Positions 18,239-26,597 of a stretch of 64,000 nt of DNA are shown here, in pieces. Source of the DNA: an uncultured bacterium (lineage in GTDB: Bacteria; Patescibacteriota; Saccharimonadia; Saccharimonadales; Saccharimonadaceae). The notes beneath the pieces are model-generated. The model saw nothing but the letters and a program-made list of their open reading frames with translations, did no database searches and was not told the origin of the DNA. Position 1 is the stretch's first letter. The number at the start of each line of letters is the position of its first letter. Position numbers and translations under genes: made by a program. The stretch lies in NCBI GenBank assembly GCA_903832635.1, contig CAILCF010000003.1, forward strand, positions 40,394-104,393, given 5' to 3'.

Positions 18239-18765
18239 TGATTTGGTTTTGGTTAGTTATAATAATTATCTTTTTTTGTTTTGGACTTGTTGCATTCCGA
18301 GGGGCTCCCTATATACCGAGTCAAAAAAAATATCTAAATCTTGCATTCTATGATTTATATCAATTAACAAAAAATGATGTATTGGTTGATATTGGTAGTG
18401 GTGACGGGGTCGTGTTAAGACAAGCTTCAAAAAGTGGTGCAAGGGCTGTTGGATATGAAATTAATCCCATTCTTGTTTTAATATCTCGTTTACTATCTAT
18501 TAACGACAAACTTGTTAAAGTGCGAATGGTCGATTTTTGGCTATCACATTTACCGAAGGATACGACAGTAGTTTATGCATTCTCTGTCGGGCGTGATATT
18601 GATAAGCTGATTAAATGGATGCAAGCCGAAGCAACTAGGATTGGAAGACCAATATCATTAATAAGCTATGGATTTAATTTGAAAAAAATGAAAGTTAGTA
18701 GAATTAAAAAACCATATTATTTATATGTCTTTAATCCTTTACACCAAGTTAAACCACAAGTATAA
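18238..18765 (+). CDS. Membrane-anchored class I methyltransferase (FAM173/ATPSCKMT-like)
   Basis: 175 residues: one N-terminal membrane helix (about 2-21), then RGAPYIPSQKK and a SAM-binding motif VLVDIGSGDGVVL with the acidic residue in GYEINPILVLISRLL. The layout (single helix, PYxPS segment, DxGSGDG, GYExNP) matches the FAM173 lysine-methyltransferase family, whose known members modify membrane ATPase or ADP-carrier proteins. Substrate here unknown. Start ATG overlaps the xseB stop, so it is the last gene of that operon. Confidence 0.75.
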   Translation: MIWFWLVIIIIFFCFGLVAFRGAPYIPSQKKYLNLAFYDLYQLTKNDVLVDIGSGDGVVLRQASKSGARAVGYEINPILVLISRLLSINDKLVKVRMVDFWLSHLPKDTTVVYAFSVGRDIDKLIKWMQAEATRIGRPISLISYGFNLKKMKVSRIKKPYYLYVFNPLHQVKPQV

Positions 18766-18772
18766 TGACGTT

Positions 18773-19435
18773 ATGCCACCAGTAAATGACGTAGTAAAAG
18801 AAAAACACCAAATAAACGGATGGATGATTGCCACAATTATTTTAATAATTGTTACGGCAGGGCTAATTGCGTTATCTGTTTGGATATATTTTAATTATAA
18901 TGACCAAAAAACTAATGTTGACAGTAAAATTGACGCTGCGGTTTCGATAGCTAAAAAGGATCAAGTTAATCTGGATAATATCAAACGAACTGAAAGTGAA
19001 AAACTACCAAATCGGCAATTCGTTGGTCCGAATGATTATGGACGAGTCACATTTGATTATCCAAAAACTTGGAGTGTATATATTAATAAAGACGCAACCA
19101 ACGGTGGAACTTATGAAGCTTACTTAAATCCAGTAACCGTTCCGCCAGTGAGTTTATCTCAACAATATGCTTTAAGGGTCGTCATTGACCAACAGGATAT
19201 TGACAAGGCAATTGCAAGCTATGACACTGCAGTAAAAAAAGGTGACCTAAAATCCTATAGCGTATCAGCGAATGGTAACATGGGAACAAGGCTAGACGGT
19301 GTCTTTTCAAAGGATATTCGTGGCTCAGTTGTTTTGTTTAAAATCCGCGATAAAACACTAACAATTCGAACTGATGCAACGACATTTAAAGACGACTTCA
19401 ATAAACTGATTTCAACGATAAAATATACCAAATAA
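18773..19435 (+). CDS. Single-pass membrane protein with PsbP-like extracellular domain
   Basis: 220 residues; one membrane segment near residues 17-40 (MIATIILIIVTAGLIALSVWIYF), a charged linker, then a domain starting YGRVTFDYPKTWSVYINKD, which resembles the PsbP/LpqN-type fold of small exported proteins. Topology is cytoplasmic N-terminus with domain outside. The ATG at 18773 is preferred over an upstream in-frame ATG at 18725 because TATAAT (18761-18766) ends exactly 6 nt before it and overlaps the previous stop codon. Function unknown. Confidence 0.72.
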   Translation: MPPVNDVVKEKHQINGWMIATIILIIVTAGLIALSVWIYFNYNDQKTNVDSKIDAAVSIAKKDQVNLDNIKRTESEKLPNRQFVGPNDYGRVTFDYPKTWSVYINKDATNGGTYEAYLNPVTVPPVSLSQQYALRVVIDQQDIDKAIASYDTAVKKGDLKSYSVSANGNMGTRLDGVFSKDIRGSVVLFKIRDKTLTIRTDATTFKDDFNKLISTIKYTK

Positions 19436-19475
19436 ATATTTTACATAACTTGCAACATGGTACAATTGATAATAT

Positions 19476-20216
19476 ATGAGTGCACAGATAGGGGAGCACA
19501 ATAGTTTTACGAATGGTTCACTATTAGATGGTCTACCGTCTGTTATCGCAGCTGCACACGAACTTAAATCTCCGCTGGCCTTGATTAGGCAATTATCGCT
19601 AACTCTTGAAGATTGTCCTTTTAGTGCTGAAGAACAAAAGCGAATGTTGAAGCAGATAAGTTTGACTAGTGAAAGTGCACTTCGCTTAACTAGTGACTTA
19701 ACCCGCTCTGTACGACTTTCAGACGCACTTTTCAAATTAGAACCGATAAATCCTAAACAACTTTGTGAAGATATAATCCATGAGTTGACTCCATTTTTTA
19801 GTGCCCACGACTGCAAAGTTAGATTGAAATCAAGAAAACATCCACTTTTGTTAATTGCAAATCGTGATTTACTTCGAAGAATTATTATGAATTTTAGCGA
19901 TAACGCATTGCACTACACAGAGGAAAACACTACCGTCGAAATTCAAATCGCAGCACTTGCCGGAGGGAAAAAGGTACGTTTAGGAGTAAGAGATTATGGA
20001 CCAGCACTATCTATGGATGTTTTAAATTCGTTACAAAGTAGACTTGTTGATGCATCAACAACGATACACGCCAGACCACAAAGCAGTGGGTTGGGGCTAT
20101 ATATTGCAAGGCAATTTGCAGACGCAATGAACGGAAACATTGGCGTAAAACGTCATCGAAATGGCTCAACTTTTTATGTAGATTTACAGGCATCGAATCA
20201 ATTGAGTTTATTATGA
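19476..20216 (+). CDS. Soluble sensor histidine kinase without input domain
   Basis: 246 residues: dimerisation/phosphoacceptor helix with His28 in AAHELKSPLAL, N-box IIMNFSDNALHYT, G1-like RDYGPA and G2 SSGLGLYIARQFADAMNG, then the terminal strand GSTFYVDL. There is no membrane segment and no PAS or other sensor domain, so the signal must come through a partner or by stand-alone regulation. It overlaps the downstream response regulator by 4 nt (ATGA), forming a cognate pair. A TACAAT -10 lies 9 nt from the ATG. Confidence 0.9.
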   Translation: MSAQIGEHNSFTNGSLLDGLPSVIAAAHELKSPLALIRQLSLTLEDCPFSAEEQKRMLKQISLTSESALRLTSDLTRSVRLSDALFKLEPINPKQLCEDIIHELTPFFSAHDCKVRLKSRKHPLLLIANRDLLRRIIMNFSDNALHYTEENTTVEIQIAALAGGKKVRLGVRDYGPALSMDVLNSLQSRLVDASTTIHARPQSSGLGLYIARQFADAMNGNIGVKRHRNGSTFYVDLQASNQLSLL

Positions 20217-20584
20217 AAAACGTGTCAATTTTGGTCGTAGAAGATGACAATTGGCTATCTGAACAATTTGCAAGGGTGCTGGAAAATGCAGGTTATGTTG
20301 TTAAAACAGTCTCAAATGCACTGTCGGCGATTGAAGAAATCGATGACGAACAACCAGATGTGGTTGTTCTGGATGTACTTCTGACCGGCAGTACAGCGTT
20401 TGCCCTGCTCCACGAACTTCAGTCATACGGAGATACGGGTTCTATCCCGGTAATTTTATGTACTAATCTGGCAAGCGAACTTGTACTTGATGATTTAAAA
20501 CCATATGGAGTAAAAAAAATATTAGATAAAACGACAATGATTCCGGATGATTTAATAATTTCGGTGCGGAGTGTATTGCCTTGA
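20213..20584 (+). CDS. Response regulator, receiver domain only
   Basis: 123 residues: acidic pocket VVEDDN (about 8-13), Asp54 (VVVLDVLLTG), Thr in LCTNLA and Lys in KKILDKT. No effector domain. Partner of the kinase encoded just upstream (4-nt overlap). Its TGA overlaps the TTG start of recO, so recO is translated from the same message. Confidence 0.88.
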   Translation: MKNVSILVVEDDNWLSEQFARVLENAGYVVKTVSNALSAIEEIDDEQPDVVVLDVLLTGSTAFALLHELQSYGDTGSIPVILCTNLASELVLDDLKPYGVKKILDKTTMIPDDLIISVRSVLP

Positions 20585-21255
20585 AATCAGTTAGGACCCC
20601 GGCAATTATTCTTCGTCGGACAAATTACAGTGAAGCTGATAGAATTATTCAATTATTAACACCAGATGGAAAACAGAGTGTAGTGGCAAAAGGTGTACGT
20701 CGAGAAAAAAGTCGATTAGCAGGAGGGATTGAACTATTTGCAATTTGTGAAGTTGTTATTGGCGAAGGTAAAGGTGAAATAGGTATATTAACATCTTCGA
20801 AACTTATGTATTTTTTTAGACATATAATAGAAGACTATGACAAAATGCAGTTTGCATATACTGCAGTAAAACTAGTATCCAAAGCCAGTGAAATGGTGAG
20901 AGGGCCAGAGTGGTATGATGTGCTTGCTGAAACTTTGGCGGGACTTGATTCTAAATCAGTTCCATTTGATTTAGTCCAGATATGGTTTTACTTGCATTAT
21001 TCGGCGGTCTTAGGATACGAACTCAGTTTATGGCACGATGAAAACGGTAAGGATTTATCTCCGGATATAAATTATCATTATGATGTTGCTGAAAAAGGAC
21101 TAAAAGCCGCTTCAAACGGTGAGTTATCATCTGAGCATATAAAATTATTGCGCCTTGCCGCAACCAGACAATTAAAAATTTTGGCGAAAATCGGTGGGAT
21201 AGAGTCGATTCTGCAAGATTGTCTATTAGTTGCTCGCGAACATGCTGCAATATGA
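20581..21255 (+). CDS. recO: DNA repair protein RecO
   Basis: 224 residues. RecO helps load RecA on SSB-coated single strands in the RecFOR pathway. The N-terminal OB fold shows the family pattern AIILRRTNYSEADRIIQLLTPDGK...VVAKGVRREKSRLAGGIELF, followed by the helical domain. Zinc-binding cysteines seen in some RecO proteins are absent. A TTG start overlapping the previous TGA (TTGA) is chosen because the conserved N-terminus begins there. Expression coupled to a two-component pair is unusual. Confidence 0.9.
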   Translation: MKSVRTPAIILRRTNYSEADRIIQLLTPDGKQSVVAKGVRREKSRLAGGIELFAICEVVIGEGKGEIGILTSSKLMYFFRHIIEDYDKMQFAYTAVKLVSKASEMVRGPEWYDVLAETLAGLDSKSVPFDLVQIWFYLHYSAVLGYELSLWHDENGKDLSPDINYHYDVAEKGLKAASNGELSSEHIKLLRLAATRQLKILAKIGGIESILQDCLLVAREHAAI

Positions 21256-21275
21256 TGGTATAATTATCGACAGAT

Positions 21276-22574
21276 ATGAGCAACGAAAACATAAGAAACG
21301 AAAAGATGGAAGCAATCGTAAGCCTAGCGAAACGACGCGGCTTTATTTATCAGGGAAGTGAAGTTTACGGTGGTCTAAGCGGTACTTGGGATTATGGCCC
21401 ACTGGGGGTTAGACTCAAACGCAACATTATGAATCTATGGTGGAAAATGTTTGTAGAAGAACGCGATGATATGTACGGAGTTGACGCGGCTATTTTAATG
21501 AATCAAAAAGTTTGGGTTGCCAGTGGACACACAAACACATTTAGTGATCCAATGGTTGAATGTAACAATTGTCATGGACGATTTCGGGCAGATGCGATTG
21601 ATACGGGCAAATGTCCTACGTGTGGTAAAGAAAATTCATTTTCTGAGCCTGTTCAATTTAATATGATGTTTAAAACTCACGTCGGTCCTGTCGAAGATGA
21701 ATCAAGTATAAGCTACCTCCGCCCGGAAACAGCACAAGGGATTTTTACAAATTATAGAAATGTCATTGATAGTTTTCATCCAGATATTCCTTTCGGAATT
21801 GGCCAGCAGGGTAAGGCATTTAGAAACGAAATATCACCACGTGATTTCATATTTAGAACACGAGAATTTGAACAAATGGAAATTGAATATTTTGTAAAGT
21901 CCGAAAAATGGGAAGAATCTTTTGAGATGTGGCGACAATTGGTTTGGCAATATTGCGAAGCCATTGGTTTGCCGACAGAATTGGTTCATGAATTCGAAGT
22001 ACCCGATAAAGACAGGGCGCATTACAGCAAACGAACAATTGATTTTGAGTTTGATTATCCAATCGGTCGCGAAGAACTATTAGGACTAGCATATCGTACT
22101 GATTTCGATTTAGGCAACATCCAGCGTGAAACTGGAAAAAGTATGGATTATAACGTAAAGGGAACGAATGAAAAATTCGTTCCTCATGTAATCGAACCAA
22201 GTTTTGGTGTCGAAAGAACCCTTATGGCTGTATTATCAGCAGCATACACCGAAGATGAAATAAATGGTGAAAAGCGTGTGTTTCTGAAATTTCCAGAACA
22301 CCTAGCACCCGTAAAATATGCGGTTTCGCCTTTGCTAAAAAACAAGCCGGAATTGGTTACAAAAGCCCGTGAAGTTTACAAACTACTTAAGAAAAAATAT
22401 GGTGCTGTAATGTGGGATGATAATGGCAACATCGGGAAACGATACAGGCGACAGGATGAAATCGGTACACCATATTGTGTCGTAGTCGACTTTGACACGT
22501 TGGATGATAACGCAGTTACTATTCGAAACCGAGACACAACAGAACAAAAACGTGTTGCAATTAGCGAGCTTTAA
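21276..22574 (+). CDS. glyQS: Glycyl-tRNA synthetase, alpha-2 type
   Basis: 432-residue class II synthetase of the single-chain dimeric type. It has the N-terminal motif RRGFIYQGSEVYGGLSGTWDYGPLG, a zinc-binding insertion with CNNC and CPTC pairs, motif 2 around GKAFRNEISPRDFIFRTREFEQME and motif 3 EPSFGVERTLMAVL. The anticodon-binding domain at the C-terminus is complete (VVDFDTLDDNAVTIRNRDT). A TATAAT (21259-21264) lies 11 nt before ATG, just after the recO stop. An intrinsic terminator follows directly. Confidence 0.96.
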   Translation: MSNENIRNEKMEAIVSLAKRRGFIYQGSEVYGGLSGTWDYGPLGVRLKRNIMNLWWKMFVEERDDMYGVDAAILMNQKVWVASGHTNTFSDPMVECNNCHGRFRADAIDTGKCPTCGKENSFSEPVQFNMMFKTHVGPVEDESSISYLRPETAQGIFTNYRNVIDSFHPDIPFGIGQQGKAFRNEISPRDFIFRTREFEQMEIEYFVKSEKWEESFEMWRQLVWQYCEAIGLPTELVHEFEVPDKDRAHYSKRTIDFEFDYPIGREELLGLAYRTDFDLGNIQRETGKSMDYNVKGTNEKFVPHVIEPSFGVERTLMAVLSAAYTEDEINGEKRVFLKFPEHLAPVKYAVSPLLKNKPELVTKAREVYKLLKKKYGAVMWDDNGNIGKRYRRQDEIGTPYCVVVDFDTLDDNAVTIRNRDTTEQKRVAISEL

Positions 22575-22599
22575 AAAGACACCGATTTCGGTGTCTTTT
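22574..22599. terminator. Intrinsic terminator, bidirectional
   Basis: Stem GACACCG/CGGTGTC with an ATTT loop (22578-22595), preceded by A-rich bases and followed by TTTT. It closes the glyQS transcript and, on the minus strand, the micro-gene at 22611-22676. Confidence 0.88.
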
Positions 22600-22610
22600 C
22601 TGTAAATTAG

Positions 22611-22676
22611 TTAAACTAGCTTTGCTTTTTTTGGTTTTTTTACATTCTTCTTTGGTTTTGAAGCGCCTTTTGCCAT
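22611..22676 (-). CDS. Lysine-rich 21-residue micro-protein
   Basis: Short frame starting MAKGASKPKKNVKK and ending KAKLV: 10 of 21 residues are lysine, with three KPK/KKPKK clusters. It is too short for usual gene callers, but every signal of a gene is present. A GGAAAGGG Shine-Dalgarno lies 5 nt before ATG. A promoter sits upstream (TTGAAT-16-CATAAT, 22744 to 22717) and an intrinsic terminator downstream. Composition suggests a nucleic-acid or ribosome-binding peptide, as with other tiny basic ribosomal proteins. Family not recognised. Confidence 0.6.
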   Translation of the reverse strand: MAKGASKPKKNVKKPKKAKLV

Positions 22677-22716
22677 ATAATCCCTTTCCACCGGACTTAC
22701 TAGCCCTTGTGTTTCT

Positions 22717-22744
22717 ATTATGCGCTTAAGCTTTGCAAATTCAA
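22717..22744 (-). promoter_or_regulatory. Promoter of the lysine-rich micro-gene
   Basis: Reading the minus strand, TTGAAT (22744-22739) and CATAAT (22722-22717) are 16 nt apart. The predicted start near 22710 gives a leader of about 34 nt containing GGAAAGGG. Confidence 0.55.
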
Positions 22745-22794
22745 GTACGATTTGTCAGATTTTAAGATAGCGATAATCTATAGTAGAATAGGTG

Positions 22795-23229
22795 ATGATG
22801 ATTACATATTATACCGACGGCAGTTGCAGTCCCAACCCCGGTCCAGGTGGTTTTGCGGTTATTAAAGACACAGAACTTGCACTTATCGGACATGAACCGA
22901 TGTCGACTAATATTCGTATGGAAGGCAGGGCAATGATGACAGCGCTTATGGACGCAGGGAAAAATCAATGTCTGATATTTAGTGACAGTGAGTTTTGGGT
23001 TAATGTGATAATGAAGTGGGGCAAGGGTTGGGAAGCCAATGGCTGGGTAAAAAAGAACGGTGAAATTAAAAATCTGGATATCGTGAAAGAAGTCTTGCGT
23101 CTGTTTAAACAGTCTGAGGCTAAAGTAATTTGGGTACGTGGTCATGAAGGTGATATAGGTAATGAGCTGGCTGACAAATGGGCAAATAAGGCACGTGAAG
23201 AACGACTAACTGGTAAGTTTATGCTTTAA
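22795..23229 (+). CDS. rnhA: Ribonuclease HI
   Basis: About 144 residues. Cleaves the RNA strand of RNA-DNA hybrids. The RNase H fold begins ITYYTDGSCSPNPGPGG (first catalytic Asp). The glutamate helix is MEGRAMMTAL, the second Asp FSDSEFWV, and the histidine loop and last Asp fall in WVRGHEGDIGNELADKWA. Three consecutive starts (GTG 22792, ATG 22795, ATG 22798) are possible; TAGAAT at 22784-22789 favours an ATG. The transcript ends before a riboswitch leader. Confidence 0.9.
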   Translation: MMITYYTDGSCSPNPGPGGFAVIKDTELALIGHEPMSTNIRMEGRAMMTALMDAGKNQCLIFSDSEFWVNVIMKWGKGWEANGWVKKNGEIKNLDIVKEVLRLFKQSEAKVIWVRGHEGDIGNELADKWANKAREERLTGKFML

Positions 23230-23271
23230 TAAATCACTAGCATAACGTATAATTAATTCATTAACAAATAA

Positions 23272-23402
23272 ACAACTGGAACCCGGTGTAAATCCGGGAC
23301 TGTGCCGCAACGGTGAGGTAGTCATACTAAGTCCGATACAGTTAGAAAGCTTCCGAGCAGAAGTAAAAGTATTTTTTTGGCCCCTGCTTTCGAAGTTAGG
23401 GG
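23272..23402 (+). promoter_or_regulatory. Cobalamin-type riboswitch with SD-sequestering platform
   Basis: The leader matches the cobalamin aptamer core: GGAA, then CCCGG/CCGGG hairpin (23282-23298) enclosing GTGTAAAT, then stem ACTGT/ACGGT (23299-23314) with loop GCCGCA, a small TAGT/ACTA hairpin and AGTCCGATAC (23330-23339). AACTG (23274-23278) pairs with CAGTT (23339-23343) to close it. Downstream, CCCCT (23381-23385) can pair with AGGGG (23398-23402), which holds the Shine-Dalgarno of the TTG start at 23411. A rival pairing joins 23350-23360 with 23384-23395. Promoter TATAAT is at 23248-23253. Ligand identity is inferred from the core, not tested; no clear loop partner for GCCGCA was found. 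Confidence 0.78.
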
Positions 23403-23410
23403 ATATTTAA

Positions 23411-25027
23411 TTGGTAGAAACATTACTAAAAAGTCCAACAGCTGAAAGACGATATAGGAGCCCCGAGATGGTCAACCCTGAAAGGTTTGCCAAAATCGGG
23501 CGACAGGCGATTATTAGCGCAGAACAACTTGATGTTGATGATCTTGGGATAAATGACCCGCTTACTCATCTTTACAAATACGAACAAATGGGCAGTGAGG
23601 CATTGGTCGTTATTAAGGAAGATTTTGATAGGGACGTTGGTGAGCGACTACCGCAAACCCCTTTTATTTCTGATGTTGAATTTGAATTTACGGGTAATGA
23701 TTTTATATCGGTAAAAGATAGAGTTTCAATGAGAATAATGACGGAAAACAACCTTATAATTCTGGAGACACAACAATCTATAAACACTGGCTTCTCCGAA
23801 GAACTTGCTAGAGCAGAAGTTGAGGCAAAAGAAGTTGAAAAATTATCTGAATGGTTTAAGAATGCGTCTGTCGGTACGTTTTTGGTGTTTGAGTCATTGC
23901 CAATTGGCAATCAGAAGGTCGCAATTTCACGAATTTACCAAAAGAAAGACAAAGATTTTTTGGATAGTCGTTTCGTGTCGCTTTATGGTCCTAATGTCGG
24001 GGTGTTTAATTGTTTTCGTAACAAAATGGGTTTAGGGAAATCAGACTGCGTAAGTGAACTTGAGGTTCTAGAAAATGATTATGAAATTCGAAGACCGCAG
24101 CCAATATCAATAAACGAGTTTGTAGAAAAATATGTTGCCACCTATGATAGTGTACTAAATCAGCAAACTGGCGAGGAACATAGTTTTGGGTTAAACAAAG
24201 CAGAAAATGCTGCAGGGAAAAACGGCGTGTCTATTGCCAGAAACCACCCAAAACTGACATCTATTTACATAGAAGCAATAAAAAGCTTAGCTGAGGGTCA
24301 GGACAGAATTTCTTGCGACCTAGTACGCATTACTAACCTATTGGGGCTAGGTTTTGGGTTCCGCGAGGGAGACATTATTTCGATTCAAACGAAACGTAAG
24401 GTTTTACAAGAAGTTATTCGCGGAGTCACCAGTGCAATTGACAGGGCGGACATTGATTTTCTGTTTGAGATTGAAAAATCTGACTCCAGTTCAGGAATGG
24501 GCTATGCAGCCGTGTTGCACTATGGTTCTGAGGCTAGGAGCGAGGGGGTTTCATACGAAAGCAGTGCATGCCCTGAATATTCATCAACAAATCAACTCAG
24601 AGCAGTGAATGCTGAAAACGAAACAGAATTTAATAGTATGCTTTGGGCCTATAACCCAATGGATATACCAAATAAATTTGGGCGACCAAAAATTGGGGTT
24701 TGTCGAATAAACAACTGTCCATCTAGGGGTGAATCAAAGTATATTCATGGAAAAACTGTAGTTGGTGGATGTGATATATGTGTAAATTGCCATAAAATTT
24801 TTGAAAAAGGAAAATCTCCAGAAAAAGTATACGAAGAAAAGTTGAAGGAAAAGCAACAAAAACAAAAAATAGAAAGGGAGGAATCCCTTAAAAATGAGAA
24901 AGCAAGAATTGAATTAGAGAAAAAAAGGATTGCCAATGAACAGAGAAAACCTAATAGGAAAACAGAGGGTCGACAAAGTAAAAGGCAAATTGGAAAAGAT
25001 TATGATAGTTACAAAAAAATCGCTTAA
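23411..25027 (+). CDS. Unrecognised 538-residue protein under riboswitch control
   Basis: Function not recognised. No signal peptide, membrane helix or B12-binding DxHxxG motif is visible. Residues 1-420 look globular with mixed alpha/beta character (for example VGTFLVFESLPIGNQKVAISR near 155-180). A cysteine cluster follows, C431-x4-C436...C454-x2-C457-x2-C460-H461, likely a zinc ribbon. The last 60-70 residues are a highly charged Lys/Glu helix (about 475-525) and a basic tail. TTG is chosen because AGGGG lies 8 nt upstream and this Shine-Dalgarno is the one controlled by the cobalamin-type riboswitch. Next to rnhA and a PIF1-like helicase, it may act on nucleic acid (inference). Confidence 0.8.
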   Translation: MVETLLKSPTAERRYRSPEMVNPERFAKIGRQAIISAEQLDVDDLGINDPLTHLYKYEQMGSEALVVIKEDFDRDVGERLPQTPFISDVEFEFTGNDFISVKDRVSMRIMTENNLIILETQQSINTGFSEELARAEVEAKEVEKLSEWFKNASVGTFLVFESLPIGNQKVAISRIYQKKDKDFLDSRFVSLYGPNVGVFNCFRNKMGLGKSDCVSELEVLENDYEIRRPQPISINEFVEKYVATYDSVLNQQTGEEHSFGLNKAENAAGKNGVSIARNHPKLTSIYIEAIKSLAEGQDRISCDLVRITNLLGLGFGFREGDIISIQTKRKVLQEVIRGVTSAIDRADIDFLFEIEKSDSSSGMGYAAVLHYGSEARSEGVSYESSACPEYSSTNQLRAVNAENETEFNSMLWAYNPMDIPNKFGRPKIGVCRINNCPSRGESKYIHGKTVVGGCDICVNCHKIFEKGKSPEKVYEEKLKEKQQKQKIEREESLKNEKARIELEKKRIANEQRKPNRKTEGRQSKRQIGKDYDSYKKIA

Positions 25028-25060
25028 CCAAGCACACGAACTAAGCTATAATAAGATGTA

Positions 25061-26596
25061 ATGAAACAGGGGATTGCACTCGAAATAATGCTTTCGGGGG
25101 AAAGTGTTTTACTAACCGGCTCGGCTGGTGCAGGTAAGACGTTTGTATTAAATCAGTTTATTAAAATTGCAAAAAATGAAGGTAAACATGTTTCTGTTAC
25201 GGCAACTACCGGCTTGGCGGCGACGCATTTGGGTGGTACTACTATTCATTCGTGGAGTGGAATTGGCATTTCAGACGAACTTTACCATGGATTTAATGAT
25301 AAAATGTCAAAAACAAGACGCGAAATCATCGAAAAAACGGACGTATTAATTATCGATGAAATCAGTATGCTTCATGATTATCGATTGGATATGGTTGATG
25401 AAATTTGTCGCGTCGTTCGAAAAATTGACAAGCCTTTTGGTGGAATTCAGCTAATTATGAGTGGTGATTTTTTCCAATTACCACCAATTAACAGAGGAGA
25501 TTCTCGTGCTGGAGGTTTTGTAGTCAATAGTAAAGTTTGGGATGAACTTGACCCGGTAATATGCTATATTGATGAACAATATCGCCAAGATGACAAAGAG
25601 CTAATAGATATTTTAAACTCAATTAGAGCCGGTGAAGTCAATAGAGAGCATGCTGAAAAGTTATTAGCTCGAGTAAACGTAAAACCGGATGGTGATGAGT
25701 TAGTGACTGAACTCCATACGGTTAATGTCGATGTAGATAGAATTAATGATGCAATGCTGGATACACTTTCTGGTAACGAACTTTTTTATTCACAATCTAC
25801 TACAGGTAACAAGAATTACGTAGATTCACTTGCACGTTCTGTATTAGCTCCGGTCACTCTCCGTTTGAAAAATGGAGCACTTGTTATGGCTGTAAAAAAT
25901 AATCCAAATAAAAAATATGTAAACGGTAGCCTTGGGGTTGTAATTGGATTTGAGAGGGGTACCGAATACCCAATCGTAGAATTTAAAAATGGGAAAGTAG
26001 TAACCATGATGCCAGATACTTGGGAATTAAGAGACGGAGATAAAAAACGGGCAAGCATTTCACAAATACCTTTACGTTTAGCCTGGGCTATAACGGTTCA
26101 TAAATCACAAGGAATGACATTGGATGCGGCGAAAATTGATTTGAGGAAAGCTTTTGTCGAGGGAATGGGCTATGTAGCACTTAGTCGAGTAAAAAATTTG
26201 CGCAGTCTGTATTTAACTGGTATAAATCGTATGGCTTTACAGGTTAGTCATGACGCACAAAATATTGATTTATCGCTAAGGATTCAAGCAGAAAAAGATC
26301 AAAAAAAGTTCGTACATCTTGAAGAAAATGCAAAAAAGCGTAAGGATAATAAACTCGCAAAACCCGTTAAATCATATAAATCGTCGACCGGTTGGAGTGA
26401 AAAAATTGCAAAAATGCGTGAAACATACCCCAATGCTTATAGACCGTGGGAGACCAAACAAGATGCACTTTTAAAAGAAAAATTTCAAAATGGGGCCTCA
26501 GTAAAAGAGTTGAGCAAACTGCTAGGGAGACATGAAGGTTCAATTACTATGCGGCTACAGAAACATTTTGGTGAAGATGTTGCTATAATGAACTGA
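25061..26596 (+). CDS. PIF1-like DNA helicase with C-terminal HTH-like domain
   Basis: 511 residues of superfamily 1B helicase. Walker A TGSAGAGKTF is at about 20-29; motif Ia TATTGLAATHLGG; Walker B VLIIDEISML; motif III SGDFFQLPP; motif IV-like YIDEQYRQ; motif VI AWAITVHKSQGMTL...GYVALSRVKNL. The last 70 residues hold a segment (YRPWETKQDALLKEKF...SVKELSKLLGRHEGSI) like a SANT/HTH DNA-binding unit, also found on related CPR helicases. It probably resolves G-quadruplex or stalled-fork structures. TATAAT (25047-25052) is 8 nt from ATG. Confidence 0.9.
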   Translation: MKQGIALEIMLSGESVLLTGSAGAGKTFVLNQFIKIAKNEGKHVSVTATTGLAATHLGGTTIHSWSGIGISDELYHGFNDKMSKTRREIIEKTDVLIIDEISMLHDYRLDMVDEICRVVRKIDKPFGGIQLIMSGDFFQLPPINRGDSRAGGFVVNSKVWDELDPVICYIDEQYRQDDKELIDILNSIRAGEVNREHAEKLLARVNVKPDGDELVTELHTVNVDVDRINDAMLDTLSGNELFYSQSTTGNKNYVDSLARSVLAPVTLRLKNGALVMAVKNNPNKKYVNGSLGVVIGFERGTEYPIVEFKNGKVVTMMPDTWELRDGDKKRASISQIPLRLAWAITVHKSQGMTLDAAKIDLRKAFVEGMGYVALSRVKNLRSLYLTGINRMALQVSHDAQNIDLSLRIQAEKDQKKFVHLEENAKKRKDNKLAKPVKSYKSSTGWSEKIAKMRETYPNAYRPWETKQDALLKEKFQNGASVKELSKLLGRHEGSITMRLQKHFGEDVAIMN

Positions 26597-26597
26597 T

